Positions 16,192 to 27,797 of a stretch of DNA of 64,000 bases are shown in pieces; position 1 is the first letter of the stretch; every line of letters starts with the position of its first letter. The notes below the pieces were generated by a model. That model saw only the letters and a program-made list of their open reading frames with translations. It searched no databases and was not told the origin of the DNA. The stretch is from positions 1,178,001-1,242,000 of the forward strand of contig NZ_VHIB01000001.1 in the NCBI RefSeq assembly GCF_008087345.1, in the 5' to 3' direction. The translations under genes were made by a program, and so were the position numbers. The stretch is from Nocardioides caldifontis (GTDB lineage: Bacteria; Actinomycetota; Actinomycetes; Propionibacteriales; Nocardioidaceae).

Positions 16192-16976
16192 CGAACGACC
16201 CCGGCAGGGACGGCCGCACGCACGACGCGACCACCAGCGGCAGCAACGAGGGCAGCACCACCGGGATGCCGAGCGAGGGCACGCCTCCGGGCGGGCTGCC
16301 GGTCACCCCGGGCGACCACCTCCACGAGGTCGTCGGCACCCGCCGCGGGATGTTCGGCGTCCAGGGCAGCGGCGACACCTCCGGCTACGGCGGGCTGGTC
16401 AGCCCGGTCGCCATGCCGGGCGGCTCCGAGCCGCCGTACGGCGGTTGGTTCGACGACGTGGCCCGGGCGCTGGCTGACGGGCTGGCCGAGCGCGGGCTCC
16501 CCGACGCGGTGGAGAAGGTGGTCGTCCACAGGGGGGAGATCACGTTCTTCGTCCGCCGCGAGCGGCTGCTGGAGACGGCCCGGCTGCTCCGCGACGCCGA
16601 GACGCTGCGCTTCGAGATGTGCCTCGGCGTCAGCGGCGTGCACTACCCCAACGACCAGGGGCGCGAGCTCCACGCGGTCTACCACCTGCTGTCGATGACG
16701 CACAACCGGCGGATCCGGCTCGAAGTCGTCTGCCCCGACGCCGACCCGCACATCCCGTCGGTCGTCTCGGTCTACCCGACCAACGACTGGCACGAGCGGG
16801 AGACCTACGACTTCTTCGGCATCGTCTTCGACGGCCACCCCGCGCTGACCCGCATCGAGATGCCGGACGACTGGCCGGGCCACCCGCAACGCAAGGACTA
16901 CCCGCTGGGCGGCATCCCGGTGGAGTACAAGGGCGCGACGATCCCGCCGCCGGACACCCGGAGGGCCTACAACTGA
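16188..16976 (+). CDS. nuoC: NADH-quinone oxidoreductase subunit C
   Basis: NuoC is a peripheral-arm subunit packed against NuoD. The core domain spans residues 85-262 and includes [16 protein letters not shown] (about 195) and [12 protein letters not shown] (about 225). The first 60 residues are a Gly/Ser/Thr-rich low-complexity extension, followed by a conserved [17 protein letters not shown] segment seen in actinobacterial NuoC. The ATG at 16188 overlaps the nuoB stop (ATGA). NuoC and NuoD are separate genes here, not fused. Confidence 0.95.
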   Translation: MTNDPGRDGRTHDATTSGSNEGSTTGMPSEGTPPGGLPVTPGDHLHEVVGTRRGMFGVQGSGDTSGYGGLVSPVAMPGGSEPPYGGWFDDVARALADGLAERGLPDAVEKVVVHRGEITFFVRRERLLETARLLRDAETLRFEMCLGVSGVHYPNDQGRELHAVYHLLSMTHNRRIRLEVVCPDADPHIPSVVSVYPTNDWHERETYDFFGIVFDGHPALTRIEMPDDWPGHPQRKDYPLGGIPVEYKGATIPPPDTRRAYN

Positions 16977-18334
16977 TGGTTTCGACAAGCACCAACGACA
17001 TGAACGACCCGTACGGCGCCGCGGAGTCCGAGACCACGCAGGGCCGTGTCTTCACCGTCACCGGCCAGGACTGGGACTCCGTCGTCCAGGGCGTGGCCGA
17101 GGAGGCCGACGACCGCGTCGTGGTCAACATGGGTCCGCAGCACCCGTCGACCCACGGCGTGCTCCGGCTGATCCTCGAGCTCGACGGCGAGACGGTGACC
17201 GAGGCCCGCGCCGGCATCGGCTACCTGCACACCGGCATCGAGAAGAACATGGAGTTCCGCTCCTGGGTGCAGGGCGTCACCTTCTGCACCCGGATGGACT
17301 ACCTGGCGCCGTTCCACAACGAGCTGACCTACTGCCTCGGCGTCGAGCGGCTCCTCGGGATCGAGGACGACATCCCGGAGGCCGCGCAGGTCATGCGGGT
17401 CCTGCTCTCCGAGCTCAACCGCATCTCCTCCCACCTCGTCGCGATCGCGACCGGTGGCATGGAGATCGGCGCGCTGACCGTGATGACCATCGGGTTCCGC
17501 GAGCGCGAGCTGGTCCTCGACCTGTTCGAGCTGATCACCGGGCTCCGCATGAACCACGCGTTCATCCGCCCCGGCGGGGTCGCCCAGCAGATGCCGCCCG
17601 GCGCGCTGGACCAGATCCGCGAGTTCATCGCGCTGATGAAGAAGCGGCTGCCCGAGTACGCCGCGCTCTGCAACGCCAACCCGATCTTCAAGGGGCGGCT
17701 CGAAGGGGTCGGCTACCTCGACCTCGCCGGCTGCATGGCGCTCGGCATCACCGGGCCGGTGCTCCGGTCGACCGGCTATCCGTGGGACCTCCGCAAGACC
17801 CAGCCCTACAGCGGCTACGAGGACTACGAGTTCGACGTGGTCACCTGGGACACCTGCGACTCCTACGGCCGGTTCCGGATCCGCCTCGAGGAGATGTGGC
17901 AGTCGCTGCGCATCGTCGAGCAGTGCGCCGACCGGCTCGAGGGGCTCGTCGGGGCGCCGGTGATGGTCGGCGACAAGAAGATCGCCTGGCCCTCGCAGCT
18001 CGCGGTGGGCGCCGACGGCATGGGCAACAGCCTCGACCACATCAAGCACATCATGGGCGAGTCGATGGAGGCCCTGATCCATCACTTCAAGCTGGTGACC
18101 GAGGGGTTCCGCGTCCCGGCCGGCCAGGCCTACGTGCCGGTCGAGTCGCCACGTGGCGAGCTCGGTGCGCACGTCGTCTCCGACGGTGGCACTCGCCCCT
18201 ACCGGGCGCACTTCCGGGACCCGTCGTTCACCAACCTGCAGGCGACCTCGGTGATGTCGGAGGGCGGCATGGTCGCCGACGTCATCGTCGCGATCGCCTC
18301 GATCGACCCGGTCATGGGAGGCGTCGACCGATGA
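16976..18334 (+). CDS. nuoD: NADH-quinone oxidoreductase subunit D
   Basis: NuoD (the 49 kDa subunit) forms the quinone-binding pocket with NuoB. The 452-residue protein contains [15 protein letters not shown] (about residue 55), [12 protein letters not shown] (about 82) and a C-terminal [15 protein letters not shown] (about 390). The quinone-site His is in PSTHG. The ATG at 16976 shares one base with the nuoC stop. About 35 residues precede the conserved core. The stop is followed by a 48 bp repeat that leads into nuoE. Confidence 0.97.
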   Translation: MVSTSTNDMNDPYGAAESETTQGRVFTVTGQDWDSVVQGVAEEADDRVVVNMGPQHPSTHGVLRLILELDGETVTEARAGIGYLHTGIEKNMEFRSWVQGVTFCTRMDYLAPFHNELTYCLGVERLLGIEDDIPEAAQVMRVLLSELNRISSHLVAIATGGMEIGALTVMTIGFRERELVLDLFELITGLRMNHAFIRPGGVAQQMPPGALDQIREFIALMKKRLPEYAALCNANPIFKGRLEGVGYLDLAGCMALGITGPVLRSTGYPWDLRKTQPYSGYEDYEFDVVTWDTCDSYGRFRIRLEEMWQSLRIVEQCADRLEGLVGAPVMVGDKKIAWPSQLAVGADGMGNSLDHIKHIMGESMEALIHHFKLVTEGFRVPAGQAYVPVESPRGELGAHVVSDGGTRPYRAHFRDPSFTNLQATSVMSEGGMVADVIVAIASIDPVMGGVDR

Positions 18335-18338
18335 TCCT

Positions 18339-18386
18339 CACCCCACGAAACTGCTCGCTTCGCTCACACTTCCGCGGGGACCCCGA
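18339..18386 (+). repeat. Family C intercistronic element, copy 1 (nuoD-nuoE)
   Basis: This 48 bp element fills the nuoD-nuoE gap and ends immediately before the nuoE ATG. It begins CACCCCACGAAA and ends GGGGACCCCGA. About 39 of 48 positions match the copy at 24684-24731. The GGGGA near its end serves as the nuoE ribosome binding site. All other nuo gaps in this operon are short or overlapping. Confidence 0.9.
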
Positions 18387-19034
18387 ATGATCACCGACGA
18401 GACCAAGGCGGAGCTGCGCGAGATCGCGGCCCGCTACCCCCAGCCCCGCTCGGGGCTGCTCCCGATGCTCCACCTGGTGCAGAGCGCCGAGGGGCGCGTG
18501 ACCGCCGAGGGCATCGAGGCGTGCGCCGAGATCCTCGGGATCACCGCGGCGGAGGTGTCCGGCGTCGCGACCTTCTACACGATGTACAAGCGGCGCCCGA
18601 TGGGCGACTACCACGTCGGCGTCTGCACCAACACGCTCTGCGCGGTGATGGGCGGCGACGTGATCTTCGAGCGGCTCAAGGAGCACCTCGGCGTCGGCAA
18701 CGACGAGACCACCGAGGACGGCAAGATCACCCTCGAGCACGTCGAGTGCAACGCCGCCTGCGACTATGCCCCGGTCGTCATGGTCAACTGGGAGTTCATG
18801 GACAACCAGACGCCCGAGTCGGCGACGAGGCTGGTCGACGACCTGCGGGCGGGGTCCGAGGTCCGCTCCACCCGGGGTCCGCGGATCTGCACCTGGCGCG
18901 AGGCCGAGCGGGTGCTCGCCGGCTTCGACGACGGCCTCGCCGACGAGGGCCCCGCCGCCGGTCCGGCGACCCTGGTGGGGTTGGAGATCGCGCGCGAGAA
19001 CGGCTGGAAGGCCCCCGAGGGAGGACAGCAGTGA
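18387..19034 (+). CDS. nuoE: NADH-quinone oxidoreductase subunit E (24 kDa, [2Fe-2S] N1a)
   Basis: NuoE is a thioredoxin-like [2Fe-2S] subunit of the NADH-oxidising module. Its ligands are in VCTNTLCAVMGG (about residue 77) and ECNAACDYAPVV (about 115). GVATFYTMY near residue 60 is typical. The 215-residue protein carries a C-terminal extension after residue 155, containing TRGPRICTWREAERVLAGFDD, which is usual for actinobacterial NuoE. The ATG at 18387 uses the GGGGA of the preceding family C element. The stop overlaps the nuoF GTG. Confidence 0.96.
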   Translation: MITDETKAELREIAARYPQPRSGLLPMLHLVQSAEGRVTAEGIEACAEILGITAAEVSGVATFYTMYKRRPMGDYHVGVCTNTLCAVMGGDVIFERLKEHLGVGNDETTEDGKITLEHVECNAACDYAPVVMVNWEFMDNQTPESATRLVDDLRAGSEVRSTRGPRICTWREAERVLAGFDDGLADEGPAAGPATLVGLEIARENGWKAPEGGQQ

Positions 19035-20341
19035 CCAACGTGCTCACCCCCGTCCTGTCGGACAACTGGGACGCCGACCGCCCCTGGACCCGTGAGTCCT
19101 ACGAGCGTTCCGGCGGCTACCAGGCGCTCGACACGGCGCTGCGGATGCAGCCCGACGAGATCGTCGCGCTGGTCAAGGAGTCCGGGCTCCGCGGCCGCGG
19201 CGGTGCGGGCTTCGCGACCGGCATGAAGTGGGGGTTCATCCCCAAGGACAACCCGAACCCGAAGTACCTCGTCGTCAACGCCGACGAGTCGGAGCCGGGC
19301 ACCTGCAAGGACATCCCGCTGATGATGGCCAGCCCGCACACCCTGGTGGAGGGAGTGGTGATCTCGTCGTACGCGATCGGGGCCCACACCGCCTTCATCT
19401 ACGTGCGCGGCGAGGTCCTCCACGTGATCCGCCGGCTCCGCGCGGCGGTGCAGGAGGCCTACGCCGCCGGTCACCTCGGCAAGAACATCCACGGCACCGG
19501 CTACGACCTCGACGTGATCGTGCACGCCGGCGCGGGCGCCTACATCTGCGGTGAGGAGACGGCGCTGCTCGACTCGCTCGAGGGGCGCAGGGGCCAGCCG
19601 CGGCTGCGCCCGCCGTTCCCCGCGGTGGCCGGGCTCTACGCGTCGCCGACCGTGATCAACAACGTCGAGTCGATCGCGACCGTCCCGAGCATCGTCCGCA
19701 ACGGCGCCGAGTGGTTCGGCTCGATGGGCACCGAGAAGAGCAAGGGGATGACCCTCTACTCGCTGTCCGGCCACGTCACCCGCCCGGGGCAGTACGAAGC
19801 CCCACTCGGCATCACCCTCCGCGAGCTGCTCGACCTCGCCGGCGGTGTCCGCAACGGCCACAAGCTGAAGTTCTGGACCCCCGGCGGCTCGTCCACGCCA
19901 CTGCTGACCGACGAGCACCTCGACGTCCCCCTCGACTACGAAGGGGTCGGCGCGGCCGGCTCGATGCTCGGCACCAAGGCGCTGCAGATCTTCGACGAGA
20001 CCACCTGCGTGGTCCGCGCCGTGCTGCGGTGGACCGAGTTCTACAAGCACGAGTCCTGCGGCAAGTGCACCCCCTGCCGTGAAGGCACCTGGTGGCTCGT
20101 GCAGGTCCTCGCCCGCCTCGAGAAGGGGCAGGGCAGCGAGGAGGACCTCGACCAGCTGCTCGACCAGTGCGACAACATCCTCGGCCGCTCGTTCTGCGCG
20201 CTGGCCGACGGTGCGGTCAGCCCGATCGACTCCTCGTTGAAGTTCTTCCGCGACGAGTACGTCGAGCACCTCCGTCAGGGTGGCTGCCCCTTCGACCCGA
20301 TGGCCTCCACCCTCTTCAGCCCCGTGGGAGCAACGGCATGA
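19031..20341 (+). CDS. nuoF: NADH-quinone oxidoreductase subunit F (51 kDa, NADH and FMN site)
   Basis: NuoF binds NADH and FMN and holds [4Fe-4S] cluster N3. The NADH motif [16 protein letters not shown] is near residue 55, and the FMN-side motif [12 protein letters not shown] near 82. The cluster ligands are in [13 protein letters not shown] (about 340), with a last Cys in [10 protein letters not shown] (about 385). The 436-residue length is normal. The GTG at 19031 overlaps the nuoE stop by 4 bp, and the stop overlaps nuoG by 4 bp. Confidence 0.97.
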   Translation: MTNVLTPVLSDNWDADRPWTRESYERSGGYQALDTALRMQPDEIVALVKESGLRGRGGAGFATGMKWGFIPKDNPNPKYLVVNADESEPGTCKDIPLMMASPHTLVEGVVISSYAIGAHTAFIYVRGEVLHVIRRLRAAVQEAYAAGHLGKNIHGTGYDLDVIVHAGAGAYICGEETALLDSLEGRRGQPRLRPPFPAVAGLYASPTVINNVESIATVPSIVRNGAEWFGSMGTEKSKGMTLYSLSGHVTRPGQYEAPLGITLRELLDLAGGVRNGHKLKFWTPGGSSTPLLTDEHLDVPLDYEGVGAAGSMLGTKALQIFDETTCVVRAVLRWTEFYKHESCGKCTPCREGTWWLVQVLARLEKGQGSEEDLDQLLDQCDNILGRSFCALADGAVSPIDSSLKFFRDEYVEHLRQGGCPFDPMASTLFSPVGATA

Positions 20342-22812
20342 CGGTCACCCCCAGCAAGGCGGGATCGAACGCACCTGCACCGCAGGACCTGGTCACGCTG
20401 ACGATCGACGGCATCGAGACCAGCGTGCCCAAGGGCACGCTGGTGATCCGGGCCGCCGAGCAGATCGGCGTGCAGATCCCGCGATTCTGCGACCACCCGC
20501 TCCTCGCCCCCGTCGGCGCCTGCCGGCAGTGCCTGGTCGAGGTGGCGATGCCCGGCCCCGACGGCGAGCTGCGCACGATGATGGGCCCGCCCGGGCGCGT
20601 CAAGCCGCAGGCCTCCTGCACGCTGCCGGTCGCCGAGGGGATGCAGGTCAAGACCCAGCTGACCTCGCCCATCGCCGACAAGGCGCAGCAGGGCGTCATG
20701 GAGCAGCTGCTGATCAACCACCCGCTCGACTGCCCGGTCTGCGACAAGGGCGGCGAGTGCCCGCTGCAGAACCAGGCGATGACCAACGGTCGCGGGGAGA
20801 GCCGGTTCCAGGAGGTGAAGCGGACCTTCCCCAAGCCGATCAACATCTCCGCGCAGGTGCTGCTCGACCGTGAGCGGTGCGTCCTCTGCGCCCGGTGCAC
20901 CCGGTTCTCCGAGCAGGTCGCCGGCGACCCGTTCATCGCGCTCGTCGAGCGCGGGGCCCTGCAGCAGGTCGGGATCTACGAGAAGGAGCCTTACCGCTCC
21001 AACTTCTCCGGCAACGTCATCCAGATCTGCCCGGTCGGCGCCCTCACCTCCGCCGACTACCGGTTCCGGGCCCGCCCCTTCGACCTGGTCTCCACCCCTT
21101 CGGTGGCCGAGCACGACTCGGGTGGCGCGGCGATCCGCGTCGACCACCGGCGCGGCAAGGTCGTGCGCCGGCTGGCGTGGAACGACCCCGAGGTCAACGA
21201 GGAGTGGATCACCGACAAGGACCGGTTCGCCTTCCACTACGCGAACCGCCCCGACCGGCTGACCCACCCGCAGGTCCGTGACGGGGAGACCGGCGAGCTC
21301 CGCCCGGCCTCCTGGCCGGAGGCCTTCGCGGTCGCCGCCCGCGGGCTGCGGGCCGCCGGGCGCGTCGGCGTGCTGACCGGTGGGCGGCTCACCCGCGAGG
21401 ACGCCTACGGCTACGCCAAGTTCGCGCGGGTCGCGCTGGGCACCAACGACATCGACTTCCGCAGCCGTCCGGCGTCGGCGGAGGAGGAGCAGTTCCTGGC
21501 CTCGCGCGTCGCCGGCCGCGGCCTCGGGGTGACCTACACCGACCTCGAGCGGGCCAACGCCGTCGTGCTCCTCGGCCTCGAGCCCGAGGAGGAGGCCGGC
21601 ACCCTGTTCCTCCGGCTTCGCAAGGCCTACCGGGCCGGCGGGACGCGGATCTTCGCGGTGGCGCCGTTCACCAGCAACGGGCTGCGCAAGCTCGGTGCGA
21701 CGGTCGTCAAGGCGGCCCCTGGTGAGGAGGTGCCGGCGATCGAGCAGCTCGCGCACGACGGCGAGCTGGCCCTCGACGGCGGCGGCGTGATCCTCGTCGG
21801 CGAGCGGCTCGCGACCGTCCCCGGTGCGCTCAGCGCCGTGGCGGTGCTGGCCTCGCAGACCGGCGCCCGGCTCGCCTGGGTGCCGCGCCGCGCCGGTGAC
21901 CGCGGCGCCCTCGACGCAGGTTGCCTCGGCTCGGTGCTTCCCGGTGGCCGTCCGCTGGCCGACGCCGGTGCGCGCGTCGACGTCGGCGCCGTCTGGGGTT
22001 CCACGGTGCCGACCGTGCCCGGCCGCGACACCGACGGGATCCTGGCGGCCGCCGCTGCCGGTGAGCTGGGCGGCCTCGTGGTCGCCGGCGTGGACCTCGA
22101 CGACCTCGCCGACCCCACGGCGGCCCGCGCCGCGGTGGCTTCGGCAGGGTTCGTGGTGAGCCTCGAGCTCCGCGCCAGCGCGGTCACCGAGCACGCCGAC
22201 GTGGTCTTCCCGGTGGCCCCGGTCGCCGAGAAGCCCGGCAGCTTCGTCAGCTGGGAGGGGCGGGTCCGTCCCTTCGAGAAGGTCCTGGAGGGGAGCAACG
22301 CCGTACCCGACGTGCGGGTGCTCGCCGGCATCGCCGACGAGCTCGGCACGCCGCTGGGGTTCCAGACCATCGAGGCGGCCGCGGCCGAGCTCGACGAGTT
22401 CGCGAGCTGGGACGGCGAGCGGGCCGCGGACCCGACGGTCGCGGCGAGCCCGGCTGCTCCCGCGCCGGCCGGCAGCCACCGGCTGGCGACCTGGAAGACG
22501 ATGATCGGCGACGGCCCGATGCAGGACGGCGACCCGGCCTACCACGCCAGCGGCCCCACGCCGACGGTGCTGGTGAGCGCCGCGACGCTGGAGTCCCTCG
22601 GCGCGGCCGTCGGTGACCAGGTCGAGCTGTCGACCGACACCGGCACCGCGGTCCTGGCGGTCGGCGTGGCCGACCTCGCCGACGACGTGGTGTGGGCACC
22701 GACGAGCAGCGGCGGGGTGAACCTCGGCCGTGACCTGGGTGCCGGGGCGGGCTCCGCCGTCCGGCTCTCCCTGGTGCCGGCTGCGGCACCGGCCGTGCAG
22801 GAGGCGATGTGA
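20338..22812 (+). CDS. nuoG: NADH-quinone oxidoreductase subunit G
   Basis: NuoG is the large iron-sulfur subunit of the NADH module. A [2Fe-2S] ferredoxin domain lies at residues 18-105 with Cys in [18 protein letters not shown]. The His/Cys motif [17 protein letters not shown] is near 130 and the [4Fe-4S] motifs CVLCARC and ICPVGAL are near 180-230. A molybdopterin-oxidoreductase-like domain occupies the remainder, degenerate as usual in NuoG. The 824-residue length is typical. The ATG at 20338 overlaps the nuoF stop. Confidence 0.96.
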   Translation: MTVTPSKAGSNAPAPQDLVTLTIDGIETSVPKGTLVIRAAEQIGVQIPRFCDHPLLAPVGACRQCLVEVAMPGPDGELRTMMGPPGRVKPQASCTLPVAEGMQVKTQLTSPIADKAQQGVMEQLLINHPLDCPVCDKGGECPLQNQAMTNGRGESRFQEVKRTFPKPINISAQVLLDRERCVLCARCTRFSEQVAGDPFIALVERGALQQVGIYEKEPYRSNFSGNVIQICPVGALTSADYRFRARPFDLVSTPSVAEHDSGGAAIRVDHRRGKVVRRLAWNDPEVNEEWITDKDRFAFHYANRPDRLTHPQVRDGETGELRPASWPEAFAVAARGLRAAGRVGVLTGGRLTREDAYGYAKFARVALGTNDIDFRSRPASAEEEQFLASRVAGRGLGVTYTDLERANAVVLLGLEPEEEAGTLFLRLRKAYRAGGTRIFAVAPFTSNGLRKLGATVVKAAPGEEVPAIEQLAHDGELALDGGGVILVGERLATVPGALSAVAVLASQTGARLAWVPRRAGDRGALDAGCLGSVLPGGRPLADAGARVDVGAVWGSTVPTVPGRDTDGILAAAAAGELGGLVVAGVDLDDLADPTAARAAVASAGFVVSLELRASAVTEHADVVFPVAPVAEKPGSFVSWEGRVRPFEKVLEGSNAVPDVRVLAGIADELGTPLGFQTIEAAAAELDEFASWDGERAADPTVAASPAAPAPAGSHRLATWKTMIGDGPMQDGDPAYHASGPTPTVLVSAATLESLGAAVGDQVELSTDTGTAVLAVGVADLADDVVWAPTSSGGVNLGRDLGAGAGSAVRLSLVPAAAPAVQEAM

Positions 22813-24134
22813 CCATGTCGGCGACCACGATGGTCCGCGCCGCGGACGACCTCAGCGCCTTCGGTGGCGACTCCGTGTGGGTGGTGCTCCTCAAGGCGCT
22901 GCTGATCTTCGTCGTCCTCGTGCTGCTGACGCTGTTCAACATCTGGTGGGAGCGCCGGGTCGTGGCCCGGATGCAGCACCGGATCGGGCCCAACATGCAC
23001 GGCCCGTTCGGGTTGCTGCAGAGCCTGGCCGACGGCGTGAAGCTCGCGCTCAAGGAGGACATCACCCCGAAGGCCGCCGACAAAGTGGTGTTCGTGCTCG
23101 CGCCGGTGATCGCGGTGATCCCCGCGTTCGTCGCGTGGGCGGTGATCCCGCTCGGCCCCGAGGTGCGGATCCCGTTCACCGACACGGTGACGCCGCTGCA
23201 GCTGACCGACATGCCGGTGGCGGTGCTGTTCGTGCTCGCCGTCGCGTCGGTCGGGATCTACGGGATCGTGCTCGGCGGCTGGTCCTCCGGGTCGACGTAC
23301 TCCCTGCTCGGCGGGTTGCGCAGCAGCGCGCAGATGATCTCCTACGAGGTCGCGATGGGGCTCGCGCTCGTCGCGGTGTTCCTCTACGCCGGCTCGATGT
23401 CGACCTCGGAGATCGTCGAGGCGCAGAAGGACGTCTGGTACGGCTTCATCCTCGTGCCCTCGTTCGTGATCTACGTGATCGCGATGGTGGGGGAGACCAA
23501 CCGCGCGCCGTTCGACCTCCCCGAGGCCGAGGGCGAGCTGGTCGGTGGCTTCCACACCGAGTACTCCTCGCTGAAGTTCGCGCTGTTCTTCCTCGCCGAG
23601 TACGTCAACATGGGCACCGTCGCGGCGCTCGCCACCACGCTGTTCCTGGGCGGCTGGCACGCTCCGTGGCCGATCAGCATCTGGGACGGCGCCAACGAGG
23701 GTTACTGGCCGGTGCTCTGGTTCTTCGGCAAGGTCCTCTGCTTCATCTTCTTCTTCATCTGGCTGCGCGGCACCCTGCCGCGGCTCCGCTACGACCAGTT
23801 CATGGCGTTCGGCTGGAAGGTGCTCATCCCGTCGTCGCTGGCCTGGATCGTGGCGGTGGCCACCGTCCGCGCCGCGACCCTCGACGGCGGCATCGACCGG
23901 CGCTACATGCTCTACGCGATCGCCGCCGTGGCCGTGCTGATGATCGGGCTGTTCCTCATCGGGGGCGGCGAGAAGGAGGAGGAGCCGGCCGAGGCCGAGC
24001 CGGAGCCCTTCGACGCGTTCGCCGGCGGTTACCCGGTGCCCCCGATGCCCGGCCAGGCCCCCGCGAGCCACCCGACCTCGACGATGTCGACCACCTCACC
24101 GGGTTCGTCCCCGGAGAGCCGACAGGAGAGCTGA
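22809..24134 (+). CDS. nuoH: NADH-quinone oxidoreductase subunit H
   Basis: NuoH joins the peripheral arm to the membrane arm and lines the quinone tunnel. The 441-residue protein has eight membrane segments. Conserved motifs include [15 protein letters not shown] (about residue 48), [18 protein letters not shown] (about 160) and [17 protein letters not shown] (about 225). The C-terminal 45 residues are a Glu/Pro/Ser-rich extension. The GTG at 22809 overlaps nuoG by 4 bp; an ATG two codons later (22815) is an alternative. Confidence 0.96.
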   Translation: MTMSATTMVRAADDLSAFGGDSVWVVLLKALLIFVVLVLLTLFNIWWERRVVARMQHRIGPNMHGPFGLLQSLADGVKLALKEDITPKAADKVVFVLAPVIAVIPAFVAWAVIPLGPEVRIPFTDTVTPLQLTDMPVAVLFVLAVASVGIYGIVLGGWSSGSTYSLLGGLRSSAQMISYEVAMGLALVAVFLYAGSMSTSEIVEAQKDVWYGFILVPSFVIYVIAMVGETNRAPFDLPEAEGELVGGFHTEYSSLKFALFFLAEYVNMGTVAALATTLFLGGWHAPWPISIWDGANEGYWPVLWFFGKVLCFIFFFIWLRGTLPRLRYDQFMAFGWKVLIPSSLAWIVAVATVRAATLDGGIDRRYMLYAIAAVAVLMIGLFLIGGGEKEEEPAEAEPEPFDAFAGGYPVPPMPGQAPASHPTSTMSTTSPGSSPESRQES

Positions 24135-24682
24135 TGCCCACGCTCAAGGAGCAGTTCTGGGACCCGGTCGCCGGGTTCGGCGTGACCTTCCGGACGATGT
24201 TCCGCAAGGTCGTCACCGAGCAGTACCCGAAGGAGAAGAAGCCGACCGCCCCGCGGTTCCACGGCCGTCACCAGCTCAACCGCTGGCCCGACGGGCTGGA
24301 GAAGTGCATCGGCTGCGAGCTGTGCGCCTGGGCGTGCCCGGCCGACGCGATCTACGTCGAGGGTGCCTCGAACACCGAGGACGCCCGCTTCTCGCCGGGT
24401 GAGCGCTACGGCCGCGTCTACCAGATCAACTACCTGCGCTGCATCCTGTGCGGGCTCTGCATCGAGGCGTGCCCGACCCGGGCGCTCACGATGACCAACG
24501 AGTACGAGCTCGCCGACGCCACCCGCGAGGACCTGATCTACGAGAAGCAGGACCTGCTCGCCCCGCTGCTCCCCGGCATGGAGCAGCCGCCGCACCCGAT
24601 GCGGCTCGGCAACGACGACGGCGACTACTACCGCGGCACGTTCCGCCGGCAGGACGACGAGACGGGGGAGGCCACCCAGTGA
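24134..24682 (+). CDS. nuoI: NADH-quinone oxidoreductase subunit I
   Basis: NuoI carries the two [4Fe-4S] clusters N6a and N6b that connect the NADH module to NuoB. Ligands are Cys58, 61, 64 and 68 in [12 protein letters not shown], and Cys103, 106, 109 and 113 in [12 protein letters not shown]. The 182-residue length is normal. The ATG at 24134 shares one base with the nuoH stop. A shorter paralogue with the same two motifs is at 47077-47514. A family C element follows before nuoJ. Confidence 0.97.
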   Translation: MPTLKEQFWDPVAGFGVTFRTMFRKVVTEQYPKEKKPTAPRFHGRHQLNRWPDGLEKCIGCELCAWACPADAIYVEGASNTEDARFSPGERYGRVYQINYLRCILCGLCIEACPTRALTMTNEYELADATREDLIYEKQDLLAPLLPGMEQPPHPMRLGNDDGDYYRGTFRRQDDETGEATQ

Positions 24683-24683
24683 G

Positions 24684-24731
24684 CACCCCACGAAAGACCT
24701 CGCTCCGCTCGCTCCTCCGAGGGGACCCCGC
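24684..24731 (+). repeat. Family C intercistronic element, copy 2 (nuoI-nuoJ)
   Basis: This is the second copy of the 48 bp element. It begins CACCCCACGAAA one base after the nuoI stop and ends GGGGACCCCGC directly before the nuoJ ATG. It supplies the ribosome binding site AGGGGA. The middle part (CTCGCTCCGCTCGCTC) differs by a few bases from the 18339-18386 copy. The reading frames on both sides are intact, so it is a clean intercistronic insertion. Confidence 0.9.
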
Positions 24732-25556
24732 ATGACCGCCTTCTGGATCCTCGCGCCGATCATGGTGCTCGCCGCGCTCGGCATCCTCGTCGTGCGCAAG
24801 GCGGTGCACGCCGCCCTGCTGCTCGCCGTGGTGATGGTGAGCCTGGCGATCCTCTACCTCGTGCAGGACGCCCCGTTCCTCTTCGCGGTGCAGATCATCG
24901 TCTACACCGGCGCGATCCTGATGCTGTTCCTCTTCGTGGTGATGCTCGTCGGCGTCGACGCCTCCGACTCCCTCGTCGAGACGATCCGCGGTCAGCGTGC
25001 CCTCGCGCTCGTCATCGGGCTCCTCTTCGGCGTCACCGTGGTCATCGGCATCGCGCAGGTCTCGGTCGGCGCGATCGCCGGCATGGACACCGCGAACGCC
25101 GACGGCAACGTGCAGGGGCTCGCCGAGCTGCTCTTCACCAGCTACGTCTTCGCCTTCGAGGCGACCAGCGCGCTGTTGATCACCGCGGCGGTCGGCGCGA
25201 TGGTGCTCGCCCACCGCGAGCGGCTCGTCCCGAAGCCGTCGCAGACCGACCTCGCGAAGAAGCGCATGCGCGACTACGCCGAGCACGGCCGGCACCCCGG
25301 CCCGCTGCCCAACCCCGGTGTGTACGCACGGCACAACGCCGTCGACACCCCGGCGCTGCTCCCCGACGGCACCCCGGCCGAGAGCTCGGTCTCCCGCGTG
25401 CTCTCCGCCCGCGGGACGGTGAAGACCGCCCCCGAGGTCGCCGACGACGTGGTGGCGCTCGTGGAGCGGGACAACCACTCGACCGCCGGAGCGCGCCCGA
25501 CCCGGGCCGCGAGCCCGGCCTCGAGCGACGACACCGACGGTGAGGAGGTGCGCTGA
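24732..25556 (+). CDS. nuoJ: NADH-quinone oxidoreductase subunit J
   Basis: NuoJ is a membrane-arm subunit next to the quinone channel. Five membrane segments lie within residues 1-165, with the conserved [19 protein letters not shown] stretch near 57. The 274-residue protein is longer than the typical 165-200, because of a hydrophilic, disordered-looking C-terminal tail (170-274) rich in Ala, Pro and Asp. Such tails are common in actinobacterial NuoJ. The ATG at 24732 follows the family C element. The stop shares one base with nuoK. Confidence 0.95.
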   Translation: MTAFWILAPIMVLAALGILVVRKAVHAALLLAVVMVSLAILYLVQDAPFLFAVQIIVYTGAILMLFLFVVMLVGVDASDSLVETIRGQRALALVIGLLFGVTVVIGIAQVSVGAIAGMDTANADGNVQGLAELLFTSYVFAFEATSALLITAAVGAMVLAHRERLVPKPSQTDLAKKRMRDYAEHGRHPGPLPNPGVYARHNAVDTPALLPDGTPAESSVSRVLSARGTVKTAPEVADDVVALVERDNHSTAGARPTRAASPASSDDTDGEEVR

Positions 25557-25855
25557 TGGAGGCCGAGCCGTTCATCGTGCTGTCCGCGATCCTGTTCACC
25601 ATCGGCGGCGTGGGCGTGCTGACCCGGCGCAACGCGATCGTGGTCTTCATGTGCGTCGAGCTGATGCTCAACGCCTGCAACCTCGCGTTGGTGACGTTCG
25701 CGCGCGTCCACGGCAACCTCGACGGTCAGGTCGCGGCCTTCTTCGTGATGGTCGTCGCCGCCGCCGAGGTGGTGGTCGGGCTCGCGATCATCATGACCAT
25801 CTTCCGCACCCGTCGTTCGGCCTCGGTCGACGACGCGAGCCTGCTGAAGTACTGA
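25556..25855 (+). CDS. nuoK: NADH-quinone oxidoreductase subunit K
   Basis: NuoK is a three-helix membrane subunit of the proton channel at the base of the membrane arm. It has 99 residues, the usual length. The conserved Glu positions are in [16 protein letters not shown] (about residue 37) and [13 protein letters not shown] (about 72). The ATG at 25556 overlaps the last base of the nuoJ stop, and GGAGG lies 9 nt upstream. nuoL starts 10 bp after the stop. Confidence 0.97.
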   Translation: MEAEPFIVLSAILFTIGGVGVLTRRNAIVVFMCVELMLNACNLALVTFARVHGNLDGQVAAFFVMVVAAAEVVVGLAIIMTIFRTRRSASVDDASLLKY

Positions 25856-25865
25856 GAGGCGGACG

Positions 25866-27797
25866 ATGAACATCTCCTTGTCCGAGGCTGCCCCGGTGGT
25901 CTCGCCCACCTCCGGCGACGGGGTCCTCTCGCTGCTGTGGCTGATCCCGGCGCTGCCGGCGCTCGGCGCGCTGGTGATCCTGGTGCTCGGCAACCGGCGG
26001 ACCTCGCCGTGGGCGCACTGGCTGGGCACCGCGACGGTCGCGCTGTCGTTCCTGATCGGGCTGGTCGCGTTCTTCCAGCTGCTCGGCCGTGACGAGTCCG
26101 ACCGGTCGGTCGGCCAGCACCTGTGGACCTGGTTCGAGGCCGGCTCGTTCACCGTCGACCTCGGGATCCTCTACGACCCGCTGTCGTCGCTGTTCGTGCT
26201 GCTGATCACCGGTGTCGGCTCGCTGATCCACCTGTACTCCGTGGGTTACATGGCCCACGACGCCGCCCGCGCCCGGTTCTTCGGCTACCTGAACCTCTTC
26301 GTCGCGGCGATGCTCGTGCTCGTCCTCTCCGACGGCTACCTCGGCGTGTTCCTCGGTTGGGAGGGCGTCGGCCTGGCGTCGTACCTGCTGATCGGGTTCT
26401 GGCACCACAAGCCGACCGCCGCCACCGCCGCCAAGAAGGCGTTCGTGGTGAACCGCGTCGGTGACATGGGGATGGTGCTCGCCACCACGCTGATGTTCGC
26501 GACGTTCGGCACGGTCTCCTTCGAGGGCGTCTCGGAGCTCGCGTCCGGCGCCTCGCAGACCACCCTCAACATCCTGGCGCTGCTCCTGCTGCTGGCCGCC
26601 TGCGGCAAGTCGGCCCAGGTGCCGCTGCAGTCCTGGCTCCTCGACGCCATGGAGGGTCCGACCCCGGTGTCGGCGCTGATCCACGCGGCGACGATGGTGA
26701 CCGCCGGCGTCTACCTGGTGGTCCGGTCGAACTTCATCTACGAGCTGACCGAGGTCGGCCGCACCGCGGTCGTCATCGTCGGTGCCGTCACGCTGCTCGC
26801 CGGTGCGATCATCGGTTGCGCCAAGGACGACATCAAGAAGGCGCTGGCCGGTTCGACGATGAGCCAGATCGGCTACATGATGCTCGCCGCCGGGCTCGGC
26901 GTCGCCGGCTACGCGTTCGCGATCTTCCACCTGCTGACCCACGGCTTCTTCAAGGCCAACATGTTCCTCGGTGCCGGGTCGGTCATGCACGCGATGGACG
27001 ACGACGTGAACATGCGCCACTACGGCGCGCTGCAGAAGGCCGTGCCGGTCACCTTCCTGACCTTCGCGATGGGCTACCTCGCGATCATCGGGTTCCCCGG
27101 CTTCTCCGGCTTCTGGTCGAAGGACAAGATCATCGAGACCGCCTTCGGCGAGAGCCTCTGGATCGGGCTCGCGGCGCTCGCGGGCGCCGGCATCACCGCG
27201 TTCTACATGACCCGGCTGATGATCATGACCTTCCTCGGCCGGAAGCGGTGGGAGCCCGGCGTGCACCCGCACGAGTCCCCGAAGGTGATGACGATCCCGC
27301 TGATCGTCCTCGCCGCGCTCTCCGTCCTCGGCGGCGTGCTGCTGCTCGGCGACTGGATCGTCGACTGGCTCACGCCGGTGGTCGGCCACGCCGAGCACCA
27401 CGAGCTGCCGCTGCCGGTGATCGCCTACACGCTGATCGTCGTCGCGGTCGTGGCGGTCGGCGTCGCGGTGGCCTGGCTCCTCGTGGCCAAGCGCGACATC
27501 CCGCGCGAGGCGCCGCAGAAGGTCAGCTTCGTCACCCGGGCGGCCCGCGCCGACCTGTACGGCGACGCCGCGAACGAGGCCCTCCTCATGCGACCGGGCA
27601 ACAACCTGGTCGAGGGGCTGGTCACCTTCGACGACGACTACGTCGACGGCGTCGTGGACGGCACCGGCAGCGCCGCGATAGGCATGTCCGGCACCTTCCG
27701 CCGGATCCAGACCGGTTACGTCCGCAGCTACGCCCTGTCCGTCTTCGCCGGCGCCCTGCTGGTGGTCCTCGCACTCCTGGCGGTGAACCTCGGATGA
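25866..27797 (+). CDS. nuoL: NADH-quinone oxidoreductase subunit L (antiporter-like)
   Basis: NuoL is the distal proton-pumping subunit, related to Mrp antiporters. The 643-residue protein has about 16 membrane segments. Signature motifs are [16 protein letters not shown] (about residue 163), [20 protein letters not shown] (about 250) and the Lys/His-containing core [12 protein letters not shown] (about 330). The long lateral helix and the last anchor helix are present near the C-terminus (about 550-640). The ATG at 25866 has a GAGAGGCGG site upstream. The stop overlaps nuoM. Confidence 0.96.
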   Translation: MNISLSEAAPVVSPTSGDGVLSLLWLIPALPALGALVILVLGNRRTSPWAHWLGTATVALSFLIGLVAFFQLLGRDESDRSVGQHLWTWFEAGSFTVDLGILYDPLSSLFVLLITGVGSLIHLYSVGYMAHDAARARFFGYLNLFVAAMLVLVLSDGYLGVFLGWEGVGLASYLLIGFWHHKPTAATAAKKAFVVNRVGDMGMVLATTLMFATFGTVSFEGVSELASGASQTTLNILALLLLLAACGKSAQVPLQSWLLDAMEGPTPVSALIHAATMVTAGVYLVVRSNFIYELTEVGRTAVVIVGAVTLLAGAIIGCAKDDIKKALAGSTMSQIGYMMLAAGLGVAGYAFAIFHLLTHGFFKANMFLGAGSVMHAMDDDVNMRHYGALQKAVPVTFLTFAMGYLAIIGFPGFSGFWSKDKIIETAFGESLWIGLAALAGAGITAFYMTRLMIMTFLGRKRWEPGVHPHESPKVMTIPLIVLAALSVLGGVLLLGDWIVDWLTPVVGHAEHHELPLPVIAYTLIVVAVVAVGVAVAWLLVAKRDIPREAPQKVSFVTRAARADLYGDAANEALLMRPGNNLVEGLVTFDDDYVDGVVDGTGSAAIGMSGTFRRIQTGYVRSYALSVFAGALLVVLALLAVNLG

